From contig NZ_RCZK01000003.1 of the NCBI RefSeq assembly GCF_006438955.1, positions 209,349 to 273,348 on the forward strand: a stretch of 64,000 nucleotides of DNA. Reading direction: 5' to 3'. Of this stretch, positions 1-8,857 are shown piece after piece. The notes under the pieces are model-generated. The model was not told the origin of the DNA. It searched no databases and saw only the letters and a program-made list of their open reading frames with translations. The stretch is from Sphingomonas oligophenolica. Its GTDB lineage: Bacteria; Pseudomonadota; Alphaproteobacteria; Sphingomonadales; Sphingomonadaceae. The position numbers were made by a program, and so were the translations under genes. The first letter of the stretch is position 1. Each line of letters begins with the position of its first letter.

Positions 1-60
1 TGTCGTCCAACTCGTCCAAGTCGTCCAGGTCGTCCAGATCGTCCAACTCGTCGTCGTCGT
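1..60. repeat. Simple-sequence tract encoding an Asp-rich tail
   Basis: The plus strand is a run of GTCGTC and CGTCCA(A/G) units continuing from the window edge. On the minus strand it encodes Asp/Glu/Leu repeats at the end of the HTH protein. Such tracts are prone to slippage, so the tail length may vary between strains. Confidence 0.6.
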
Positions 61-907
61 CATCGTCGTCGTCGAGGTCGGCGTCGGGATCGAGCGACCG
101 TTTCACCGCCTCGATCCGGGCCTCGATCCGCGCCTGGGATTCGGCGTCGGGGACGAGCGCGTCGTCGCCCGCTTGTCGCCGCCGCAGCCAGGGGGGCAGC
201 TCGCCGCCGCTCAGGTCGGCGATCGTCAGCGCGGCATTGAGATCGTCGGCATCGAGCAATGCGGCGGGATCGGCGGGGCGCGGCGGCGAGAGCGATTCGA
301 TCCGGTCGGCGAGCGCCGCGCGCGGCGGTCGCGCGCGGATCGCCCCCGCGGCGGGGGCGTCGCGCCCGGCATCGCCGAACCGTTCGGGCTGGAGTTTCCG
401 CAGCAGGAACATCAGCAGTCGGTCGTTCTGGCGAAAGCGCCGCCCGACGCGGCGGCCGTCGCGATCGAACACGGGTTCCTCGCTGCCGTGGATCGCGCGA
501 TCGAACGCGGTCGCGATGAGCACGTGCGCGCCCTGTTCGAGCGCGGCGTCCCACGCGGCGGCGAACGCCGCCCCGTCGCGCGCGCGGCGCAACCGATAGG
601 CGGACGACGCCGACATCCCCACCGCCTCCGCCGCGGTGGTGACGCACGCGGTGTCGGCGAGCGTTTCAACGAACAGCCGCTGTTTGTCGGGCGACCAGCC
701 ATCGGGCCGCCGCCGCCGCAGCACCGGCACCCAGTCGTAATCGTCGGGGTTCGGCCCGCCGTGCGCATCGGCGGGGATCGGTAACGCTGGCGGCGCGGTC
801 GTCACGAGCGCCGCGGCGCGCGGGGGCGGATCGGCGAGGATCGGGATGGCGAAGGCGCCGGTCGGCAAAGCGTCGACGGTGCGGCGAAGCGGGCGTCGGT
901 GGGTCAT
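1..907 (-). CDS. HTH (terminase small subunit-like) hypothetical protein, C-terminal end outside window
   Basis: The frame opens with ATG at 907 and stays open to base 1, so about 302 residues are visible and the stop lies outside. Residues about 70-110 form a helix-turn-helix-like segment (WSPDKQRLFVETLAD, then TTAAEAVGMSASSAYRL), which resembles the DNA-binding part of phage terminase small subunits and of small sphingomonad hypothetical proteins. The middle is rich in Ala, Arg and Pro. The last 30 visible residues are almost only Asp, Leu and Glu (DDDDDDDDE, then LDD units), encoded by a GTC/GTCCA-type simple repeat on the plus strand. No other phage gene is seen beside it, so a domesticated DNA-binding protein is as likely as a prophage remnant. 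Function unknown. Confidence 0.72.
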   Translation of the reverse strand, partial: MTHRRPLRRTVDALPTGAFAIPILADPPPRAAALVTTAPPALPIPADAHGGPNPDDYDWVPVLRRRRPDGWSPDKQRLFVETLADTACVTTAAEAVGMSASSAYRLRRARDGAAFAAAWDAALEQGAHVLIATAFDRAIHGSEEPVFDRDGRRVGRRFRQNDRLLMFLLRKLQPERFGDAGRDAPAAGAIRARPPRAALADRIESLSPPRPADPAALLDADDLNAALTIADLSGGELPPWLRRRQAGDDALVPDAESQARIEARIEAVKRSLDPDADLDDDDDDDDELDDLDDLDDLDELDD

Positions 908-1023
908 CGACGAGGATAAGCCATAACCGCGGCGTGTAGGACAGCGGTTTTTTCGAGGTGGCAGGGGTAGGGGAGTCGCTGTGTGACTTGCGTTGTTCGA
1001 CTGTGTGTATCACATAGCTAGTT

Positions 1024-1308
1024 GTGATCGTCGACTTCGATCCGGCGAAGGACGCCATCAATCGCGCCAAGCACGGCGTGTCCTTGGCGTTCGGTGTGCG
1101 GGTGTTCGAGGATCGCGAGATGTCGATCGTGCCGACGGTGCGGATCGGCGATGAGGAAGAACGGTTCAAGGCGATCGGGCTGATCGACGGCAAGCTGTGG
1201 ACGGCGATCCACGTCTGGCGCGGCGCGGTCGTGCGGCTGATCTCGGTAAGACGGAGCAATGTAGGTGAACAAAGAGACTATGATCGCGATTCCGGCGGAC
1301 CCGAATGA
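1024..1308 (+). CDS. brnT: BrnT family toxin
   Basis: A 94-residue protein with the BrnT hallmark start (FDPAKDAINRAKHGVSLAFG) and a compact core ending in a strand that contains VVRLISVRR. BrnT proteins are RelE-fold ribonuclease toxins of type II toxin-antitoxin systems. The start is GTG at 1024. The 3' end overlaps the following antitoxin gene by 44 bases, and the last 15 or so residues after RRSN look like run-on from that overlap. The partner is an XRE-type protein rather than the classical BrnA, a combination common in alphaproteobacteria. Toxicity is inferred from the family. Confidence 0.85.
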   Translation: MIVDFDPAKDAINRAKHGVSLAFGVRVFEDREMSIVPTVRIGDEEERFKAIGLIDGKLWTAIHVWRGAVVRLISVRRSNVGEQRDYDRDSGGPE

Positions 1309-1549
1309 TCCCGAAGACCGCGATGTCAGCGTCGCGGGGGTCGAGCGTGGCCTGATGGGGCGGCGTATCCGGCGGCTGCGGCACCGGCTGGAGCTGAGCC
1401 AGGAGGCATTCGCGGCTGCCTATGGCATCCCGCTCGCCAACATCCGCCAATATGAGATCGGTCGCCACATGCCCCCGCCCGCGGTGCGCGCGTATCTGAA
1501 GGTGATCGAGGCGGAGCCAGAAGCGGCGGCGCGCGCGGTGGCGGCGTGA
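1265..1549 (+). CDS. XRE-type helix-turn-helix antitoxin partner of BrnT
   Basis: 94 residues from GTG 1265; an ATG at 1280 is an alternative start. Residues about 30-75 carry a lambda-repressor-like HTH (RRLRHRLELSQEAFAAAYGI, then IRQYEIGRHMPPPAVRAYL). The N terminus is acidic and probably binds the basic toxin. The gene overlaps brnT by 44 bases and is followed by a small gene whose GTG overlaps its TGA. By family knowledge it should neutralise the toxin and repress its own promoter just upstream of 1024. Confidence 0.8.
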   Translation: MNKETMIAIPADPNDPEDRDVSVAGVERGLMGRRIRRLRHRLELSQEAFAAAYGIPLANIRQYEIGRHMPPPAVRAYLKVIEAEPEAAARAVAA

Positions 1550-1797
1550 ACGAGAGCCGCCGCCATTCCCCGTTCGTGGGCAACACGACCGCCCCGAGCG
1601 ACAAGCCGTGGAAGCAGCAGCATGCGCGGCGCGTTCGGCGGGCGACGCATCAGGCGCTCGGTCAGACGCTCGGTCAGACGGGGGACGGCGATGCGGTGTC
1701 CGCCAGCCGCTATGCGTTCGGGAGCGCGGCGTGGGATGGCATCAAGGACGGCAAGCAGCGCGTGGTCGACCCGGCCTCTAGGTGGCTGCGGAAGTAG
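1546..1797 (+). CDS. Small basic conserved hypothetical protein
   Basis: 83 residues starting at a GTG that overlaps the preceding stop (GTGA). It is basic, with a central KPWKQQHARRVRRATHQAL stretch and a C-terminal DGKQ..DP motif, similar in pattern to short uncharacterised proteobacterial proteins. It contains a 12-bp tandem duplication (1656-1667 and 1668-1679) read as LGQT-LGQT. Tight coupling to the BrnT/XRE pair suggests cotranscription, but a role in the toxin-antitoxin system is not shown. Function unknown. Confidence 0.6.
   Translation: MNESRRHSPFVGNTTAPSDKPWKQQHARRVRRATHQALGQTLGQTGDGDAVSASRYAFGSAAWDGIKDGKQRVVDPASRWLRK
1656..1679. repeat. 12-bp tandem duplication inside a small gene
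   Basis: GCTCGGTCAGAC occurs twice in direct succession and adds four codons (LGQT) in frame. Confidence 0.85.
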
Positions 1798-1926
1798 CGG
1801 TTGCTGCGTCGGCGTATTGCAGGTGGTGCCGTGCGGGTATCATTATTGAGGGCGATGCGCCGCAGCGAGTTTCGTGCATTTAATAAGCTGTGAACGTAAT
1901 TCGTAACAAACCCAAACTGCGCCGAG

Positions 1927-2580
1927 CTAAAAACCAATTCCATTTTGCAACTCGGCAAACTTGTCAAAACCACTAATCGCTTCATCCAGCTTACCTCGAC
2001 GTTCAAGGGCGACGAAGAAGGCGCAAGAGCGCGCTTGGCAGTTAATCGATTTTTCCGGATTGAATTCAATATCTGTGAAGCCGTCTACTTTGAAAAGCCT
2101 CTGCAGCCATGCCCGCTCTGGTAGAATAGCGTTGACATACAACCAGTCATAGAAAACGCTTTTAGGACATAGCGGAAAAATCTCTCCCTCAAAATCGAAG
2201 CGCGTCAAATTTCCTGATTCTTTTAATCTATTATCTCGCTTGGCATCTCGCGGATCAATGTAATAAAGGTCATTATAAGGGCCGCCATCTTCGAAAACCT
2301 TGCTGCCTTGAAATGCACATTCCAGCGGAACAAGTAGTCCATCTTTCAGGCGTACCTTTTGATGAAATGCGCTCAAGCGTCTGCCAATTTCACGATCAGA
2401 TTTACTCGAAACTTCCAGCAGATATGTCAGACCGCGAGAATGCGCCGCTTCATGCAAGGCCTCGACATTCTTCCGTTTTTGGCTGGCAGCCATTCCAGGA
2501 TGCCATTTGAACGCAATTGGCATCTCGAGCACAAGGCTTTTGCCTGACAGATTAGGCACAAAAACTGGTCGTTCAGCCAT
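1927..2580 (-). CDS. NADAR-type antitoxin of a DarT1 system (DUF6977-like)
   Basis: 217 residues. The N terminus MAERPVFVPN, the central ECAFQGSKVFEDGGPY (residues 88-102) and the late EFNPEKSINCQARS (172-185) match the DarT1-associated NADAR family. NADAR proteins remove ADP-ribose from guanine bases and so reverse the modification made by DarT1. The ATG at 2580 overlaps the end of darT by 8 bases (ATGGCTGA), with no clear Shine-Dalgarno, so translation is probably coupled to the toxin. The gene is visibly richer in A/T than thiC next to it, a sign of acquisition. Family assignment rests on recalled motifs. Confidence 0.82.
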   Translation of the reverse strand: MAERPVFVPNLSGKSLVLEMPIAFKWHPGMAASQKRKNVEALHEAAHSRGLTYLLEVSSKSDREIGRRLSAFHQKVRLKDGLLVPLECAFQGSKVFEDGGPYNDLYYIDPRDAKRDNRLKESGNLTRFDFEGEIFPLCPKSVFYDWLYVNAILPERAWLQRLFKVDGFTDIEFNPEKSINCQARSCAFFVALERRGKLDEAISGFDKFAELQNGIGF

Positions 2581-3106
2581 TGGGAATGTTCGTTATTAGG
2601 TTGATAGGGATGTGGCTGGGCACCAGTATCTCACATTTTTTTGCTGCTTTAAGCCGTTCTTGTACGGCGGGATCCTTCCAGTCGGTACGAGTATATATGA
2701 CTTTGAGGTCCAAATTTCTAATCATCTCTTCAGCAGGTCGCGGTACTGCGTCTGCACGGTTTGAAACCGTATCAACGATCAGTGTGTCGGGGATACGTAG
2801 CACTTGGGGCGATATTTTCAGGAACAGAGAGTCCGCAATCCGCCCCTGCTGGCGCGCAATCCATTCCATCGGGTGATCGTCGAAGAAACAAAGGTGAACG
2901 AAGGCATCCATGCCGCTCCGCCGATCGGCATCAAGACTCCAGTCATTTCCCCCAGGAGCAATCGCAACGCGCTCCTTTTCTTTTTGCGCTCGCGTATATA
3001 GAAGGCCGCTTGCTCTAATTAGAGCCAAGTTTCGCGTGTCGGTAAAATGATAAAAGCCACCCCGGATCTTCGTCAGTATCTCAATCAGCTTATCGATATC
3101 GCTCAC
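2573..3106 (-). CDS. darT: DarT1-like DNA ADP-ribosyltransferase toxin
   Basis: 177 residues. The DarT signature GGFYHFTDTRNLALI (residues 16-30) holds the NAD-binding His20, and KKCEILVPSHIP (156-167) holds the likely catalytic Glu159. The family transfers ADP-ribose from NAD+ to bases in DNA and acts as a toxin, often as antiphage defence; DarT1 members modify guanine. I chose GTG 3106 because GAGAGG sits just upstream and the homology begins there; the longer frame to 3190 overlaps the end of thiC. It forms a two-gene operon with the NADAR gene, toxin first. Base composition is lower in GC than its neighbours. Confidence 0.85.
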   Translation of the reverse strand: MSDIDKLIEILTKIRGGFYHFTDTRNLALIRASGLLYTRAQKEKERVAIAPGGNDWSLDADRRSGMDAFVHLCFFDDHPMEWIARQQGRIADSLFLKISPQVLRIPDTLIVDTVSNRADAVPRPAEEMIRNLDLKVIYTRTDWKDPAVQERLKAAKKCEILVPSHIPINLITNIPNG

Positions 3107-3125
3107 CTTCCTCTCCTCTCTTGAA

Positions 3126-5179
<2,054 letters not shown>

Positions 5180-5182
<3 letters not shown>

Positions 5183-5210
5183 GGATGCGCGCAACATAGG
5201 CGCATCCCCG
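5180..5210. terminator. GC-rich hairpin between the MipA gene and the riboswitch
   Basis: CGGGGATGCGC and GCGCATCCCCG form an 11-bp stem around a 9-base loop. It lies after the MipA stop and touches the 5' edge of the riboswitch. No U-run follows, so it is either a weak terminator of the upstream gene or a structural stem. Confidence 0.45.
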
Positions 5211-5226
5211 GGCGGGGCAAGCATCA

Positions 5227-6114
5227 TCAGAAGGTGTAGGCGAGCCCGACGGTGCCGAGCCACTGGTCGCGCGAGCCCGCGACGCTGACGATCGGGCTGT
5301 CGCCGAAATCGTTGAGCAGCCGCGAATAGGTGCCGCCCGCGACGATCTTGAAGCCATGGAGCAGGTCGCCGCTCAGCGCATAGGTGCCGATCGCGCCGAG
5401 CGTGTAGTTCTTCCAACCGCCGCGCGCGGTATAGGCGGGCAGGCCGCTCGCGACGCTCTGCGCCTGGGTGACGGTGAAATAGCTGCGCGCATAGCCGTCG
5501 CCGACATGCTCGCCGGACACGAACAGCCCGACCGCCGCCTTGGTGCTGAGCGGGGTGAAATAGTTGATCGTCGGCTGCCAGATCCCGCTCTTGTGGACGC
5601 CGTTAACGTCGTAGCGATAGCTGAGCGACAGCGAGAGCCGGTCATAGGGGCTGGTGATGACGCCGGTTTTGCCGATCCCGACGAAGCCGCCGAGTTCGAT
5701 CGCGGTGCCGAGTTCGCCGAGCGCGCGGACGCGGCGATCGTCGATGCTCTTGATGCTCGATCGGTTGAAGTTGACGACCCCGATCGGCCCCGCCTGGAAA
5801 TCGATCGTGTCGCCCGCGCGGTTGGGGATCAGGTCGACGCTGGCGCGGTTGCCCGCGAGCGTGAACGCGAACCCGTCGTACGACCCGATCGCGCCCGGCG
5901 CGGGGGTGAAGCGATAGTCGTTCGAGCCTTCGTAATCGGGCAGATAGACGCCGCCCGCGCCGATCGTGATCGAATCGCCGTCGACATCGAAATCGGCCGC
6001 GGTGCTTGCGGTCGCGCCTGCATCGGGGGGTGACCCCGGTGACGACTGGGCAAGGGCGGGGGTGGCGACGCCAGCGGCGGCGAGCGCCAGCAGGGCAGTG
6101 GGGAAAAGGCGCAA
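5227..6114 (-). CDS. MipA/OmpV family outer membrane protein
   Basis: About 295 residues from a TTG at 6114. That start has GGAG nine bases upstream and opens a signal peptide (LRLFPTALLALAAAGVATPALAQ cleavage region); the frame extends to 6153 but those residues look non-coding. The mature part is made of alternating beta strands (GAGGVYLPDYEGSNDYRFTP, then GFKIVAGGTYSRLLNDFGDSP) and ends in VGLAYTF, as in outer membrane barrels. MipA/OmpV proteins were linked to murein-synthesis scaffolding in E. coli; the role here is not known. It is transcribed toward thiC but separated from it by a hairpin and a riboswitch. Confidence 0.85.
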   Translation of the reverse strand: MRLFPTALLALAAAGVATPALAQSSPGSPPDAGATASTAADFDVDGDSITIGAGGVYLPDYEGSNDYRFTPAPGAIGSYDGFAFTLAGNRASVDLIPNRAGDTIDFQAGPIGVVNFNRSSIKSIDDRRVRALGELGTAIELGGFVGIGKTGVITSPYDRLSLSLSYRYDVNGVHKSGIWQPTINYFTPLSTKAAVGLFVSGEHVGDGYARSYFTVTQAQSVASGLPAYTARGGWKNYTLGAIGTYALSGDLLHGFKIVAGGTYSRLLNDFGDSPIVSVAGSRDQWLGTVGLAYTF

Positions 6115-6183
6115 GGGGGGTGGCTCCAAACCTGTTACGTGCGCGCAACGCACGGGGATGACATTCTTTCCGTCGGCGATACT

Positions 6184-6609
6184 CTAGAAGATGTAGCGCA
6201 TCCGCACCGGTTGCGTGTCGGTATCGCTGGCGATGTCGAACTGCGCGGCGGTGAAGCGCGGCGGGCCGAACGTCACCGCGGGATTGCGCGAAAAGCCGAA
6301 GCCTTCGCGCGGGATGCCGGCAAAGGTATCGAGCTTGGCATTGCCGTTCTCGTCATGGATCACCGCGATCGCGTATCGACCGTGAGGCAGCCCGGCGAAG
6401 CGAATCGTGCGGACGTTGGCGGCGACCGATCGGGTGGCGGCATCGCCGTCGTCGACACAGGCGGGGAAATTGTCGGGGTCGGCGGTCAGGCAGACGCGGA
6501 TCAGCCCCTTGGCATTGCGCAGGTGATCGACATCGACGTCAAGCGTCGCGATCGGTGCCGCCCCTACCGCGAGCAACCCCGACCCCAGCGCGCCGATCGT
6601 CACCAGCAC
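6184..6609 (-). CDS. DUF2141 domain protein, secreted
   Basis: About 141 residues. DUF2141 features are visible: a signal sequence (VLVTIGALGSGLLAVGAAPIA), LRNAKGLIRVCLT, FAGLPHGRYAIAVIHDENGN and NAKLDTFAGIPREGFGFSRN. These proteins are small, probably periplasmic or outer-surface beta domains of unknown function. The start is uncertain: GTG at 6609 or 6603 suits the signal peptide but has no good Shine-Dalgarno, and both lie inside the sterol desaturase gene, giving an overlap of about 70 bases. Translational coupling is likely. Confidence 0.8.
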   Translation of the reverse strand: MLVTIGALGSGLLAVGAAPIATLDVDVDHLRNAKGLIRVCLTADPDNFPACVDDGDAATRSVAANVRTIRFAGLPHGRYAIAVIHDENGNAKLDTFAGIPREGFGFSRNPAVTFGPPRFTAAQFDIASDTDTQPVRMRYIF

Positions 6610-7453
6610 GGCGCGCCGCGCGCGCGTGCGCCGCGGCGAAGTTGCCGAGCCCCCGGTCGGTGGCGCATAGTCGGTCCCAGAAGCGGAAATACAGGCCATA
6701 ATTGCATCCGTACTGATCGTGATGCCGCTGATGGTGGCTCGCGGTGATCAGCCAGCCCCCGAACGGCCCACCCCACAGAAAACGCGGGAAGATTTCCCAT
6801 CCCATGTGATTGGTCACGCCCATAACCGTCATGATCGCCAACACCAAGCCGAGAGCGGCGACGTGGATCGGAATGACGAGCACGAGTAGCGGAATTATCA
6901 CAGCCCCGGTCAGCGCCTCGATCGGATGGAACGCCATCGCCGCCCAGGCGGTGGGCGGGCGGCTGGCGTGGTGGACCGCGTGCGCGAGGCGGAACGGGCG
7001 CGGGCGGTGCATCCAGCGGTGGGTCCAGTAGAACCAGGTGTCGTGCGCGAAGAGATAGACCAGCACCGATACGGGCAGATACCAAAGCGGCATCGCTTCG
7101 ATCGCGGTATAGACGCGGGTCCAGCCATGCGCCCGCCAGCCCCAGGCGAGGATGCCGGCGGGGATGCCGTAGATCGCGGCGGACGCGAGGCTCCACAGCA
7201 CCTCGCGCCGCATCTGCGCATCCAGTCCGCGATAGAGGCCGGGGTGGCGCAGTCGCGTCGCCAGCGCAAAGCCCCCGCTCGCCACCAAGTAGCGCACGCC
7301 GACGATCGCGGTCATCGCCAGCGCAGAAAGCAGGAGGGGCAGCCAGACCGACATCGGCCACTGATACGCATCGGTGAAGCGTGACGCCAGCACCGTCGCG
7401 CCCGCGTGACGCACGAGGCGTTGCGGGGCCGGGGGCGAAACAGGCGCCGCCAT
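6539..7453 (-). CDS. Sterol desaturase / fatty acid hydroxylase family membrane protein
   Basis: About 304 residues from ATG 7453 (GTG 7489 and a later ATG are alternatives). Several transmembrane helices flank the diiron-type histidine clusters HDTWFYWTHRWMH, HAVHHAS and SHHQRHH. Such enzymes hydroxylate or desaturate lipids at the membrane; carotenoid, sterol or sphingolipid substrates cannot be told apart here. After DRLCATDRGLGNF the last 30 residues become Ala/Arg-rich and overlap the DUF2141 gene, which suggests the original stop was lost and the frame runs on. Both genes probably form one transcript. Confidence 0.85.
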   Translation of the reverse strand: MAAPVSPPAPQRLVRHAGATVLASRFTDAYQWPMSVWLPLLLSALAMTAIVGVRYLVASGGFALATRLRHPGLYRGLDAQMRREVLWSLASAAIYGIPAGILAWGWRAHGWTRVYTAIEAMPLWYLPVSVLVYLFAHDTWFYWTHRWMHRPRPFRLAHAVHHASRPPTAWAAMAFHPIEALTGAVIIPLLVLVIPIHVAALGLVLAIMTVMGVTNHMGWEIFPRFLWGGPFGGWLITASHHQRHHDQYGCNYGLYFRFWDRLCATDRGLGNFAAAHARAARRAGDDRRAGVGVARGRGGTDRDA

Positions 7454-7637
7454 GCGCTTTACGCCATTTGGGGTAGCGCACGCGTTCACATATCGCCTAC
7501 GCGTGGGAGCGTGACTGCGTGATCGGGCACCCGGCTTTATCCGATTTTTGTGGAGCCCGCCGCATCCGCGTCGGGCATGCGGCTCAAGGGACGGGCATGA
7601 AGCACTTCATTGGGCGATTTCTGCAGGAGGCAGCGGG

Positions 7638-8780
7638 TTGAGCATCGTCGCCGTCGGCGCCGCGATGCTGATCGCGAACGCCTATCAGCCACTGGTCATC
7701 GTCGGCATCGATCCTGCCCCGCCGCCGATCGCCCCGCTGCCGATCGCGGCGCCGCCGCGCGAAGCGCAGGCAAGCGCCGCGGCGGAGGGGATGGCTGCGG
7801 AGGTCGAGCCACAAACCGCGCCGGGCGAGCGGGCCGCGGCGGCGGTGCCTCGGCCCCCGATCACGATCCCCGCGCCGACGCCCCCGTCCGCCCCGGCGAC
7901 GATGGATGCCGATCCGCCGATCACGATCCAACCGCCGACGCCCCCGCCCGTACCGCTGACGATGTACGCGGATCCTCCGGCGCAGCAGGCGCTCGCGCCC
8001 GTGAGCGATGGCGAACCATCGATGATCCAGGGTGCGCAGGCGGATATCGTGGTCGTCGGGCGCGCCGGTCACCCGCCGGGAGACCCCTTAGAGGCGATCA
8101 ACGAACAATCATTTGCGTTGACGCAGAAGGCGGACACGGCGGTGGTCGGACCGATCTCGCGGGTGTACCGCAGCATCGCGCCCCAACCGCTGCGCGACGG
8201 GTTGCGCAATGTATTTCGCAACCTCCACGAACCCGACAATTTCCTGAATTTCGTGCTGCAACACAAGATCGGCAAGGCCGCCGAAACCGTGGCGCGTTTC
8301 GCGATCAATTCGACGCTGGGCGTGTTGGGGCTGTTCGATATTGCACGGCGCAAGCCGTTCAAGCTGAAGCCGCGGACCAACTCGCTCTCCAACACGCTCG
8401 GCTTCTACGGGGTCGGACCCGGCCCGTTCTTCTTTCTGCCGCTGATCGGGCCGACGACGCTACGCGACGCGCTCGGCAATGCGGTGGACGGGCTGGTGCT
8501 ACCGACCGCGGTCGGGAAACCGTTTACCGGGACGACCTATACGGTGCCGAGCAGCGCGTTCCGGTCGCTCGACCACCGGGTACGGATCGACGACAAGTTG
8601 AAGGACATCAAGGCGGCGCCCAATCCCTATGCCGCGGCGCGAACCTATTATCTGGCGCGTCGCCAGGCCGAGATCGACCAATTACGAGGCCGGAATACGC
8701 CGAAAGCGGACGGCAACACGCTTCCCGGCGGCACGCCGCCTCCCGCGACCGACAGCGAAGGCGGGGGCACACCACCATAA
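7638..8780 (+). CDS. mlaA: MlaA (VacJ)-like lipid-asymmetry protein with proline-rich N terminus
   Basis: About 380 residues from TTG 7638, chosen because AGGAGG lies 8 bases upstream and a hydrophobic segment (LSIVAVGAAMLIANAYQPL) follows at once. The MlaA domain begins near residue 150 with DPLEAINEQSF, then FRNLHEPDNFLNFVLQHK, FAINSTLGVLGLFDIA and TLGFYGVGPGPFFFLPLIGP. MlaA removes misplaced phospholipids from the outer leaflet of the outer membrane together with the MlaFEDB system. Odd points: no lipobox cysteine follows the N-terminal hydrophobic segment, and a 100-residue Pro-rich linker with two similar units (PPITIPAPTPP, PPITIQPPTPP) precedes the domain. The Mla transporter genes are not nearby. 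Confidence 0.85.
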   Translation: MSIVAVGAAMLIANAYQPLVIVGIDPAPPPIAPLPIAAPPREAQASAAAEGMAAEVEPQTAPGERAAAAVPRPPITIPAPTPPSAPATMDADPPITIQPPTPPPVPLTMYADPPAQQALAPVSDGEPSMIQGAQADIVVVGRAGHPPGDPLEAINEQSFALTQKADTAVVGPISRVYRSIAPQPLRDGLRNVFRNLHEPDNFLNFVLQHKIGKAAETVARFAINSTLGVLGLFDIARRKPFKLKPRTNSLSNTLGFYGVGPGPFFFLPLIGPTTLRDALGNAVDGLVLPTAVGKPFTGTTYTVPSSAFRSLDHRVRIDDKLKDIKAAPNPYAAARTYYLARRQAEIDQLRGRNTPKADGNTLPGGTPPPATDSEGGGTPP

Positions 8781-8857
8781 GATGAGTGGCTTGGCTGCCA
8801 CGGCGGCGGCGGTAGTCGACGCGATTGCTGCAGTGCCCAGGAACCAGCGAGCGCGGG

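Noticed and set aside
8038..8062. DIVVVGR-like motif in the MlaA protein as a TonB-dependent receptor plug
   Set aside because: Only the short motif matches; the rest of the protein is MlaA and no receptor barrel follows.
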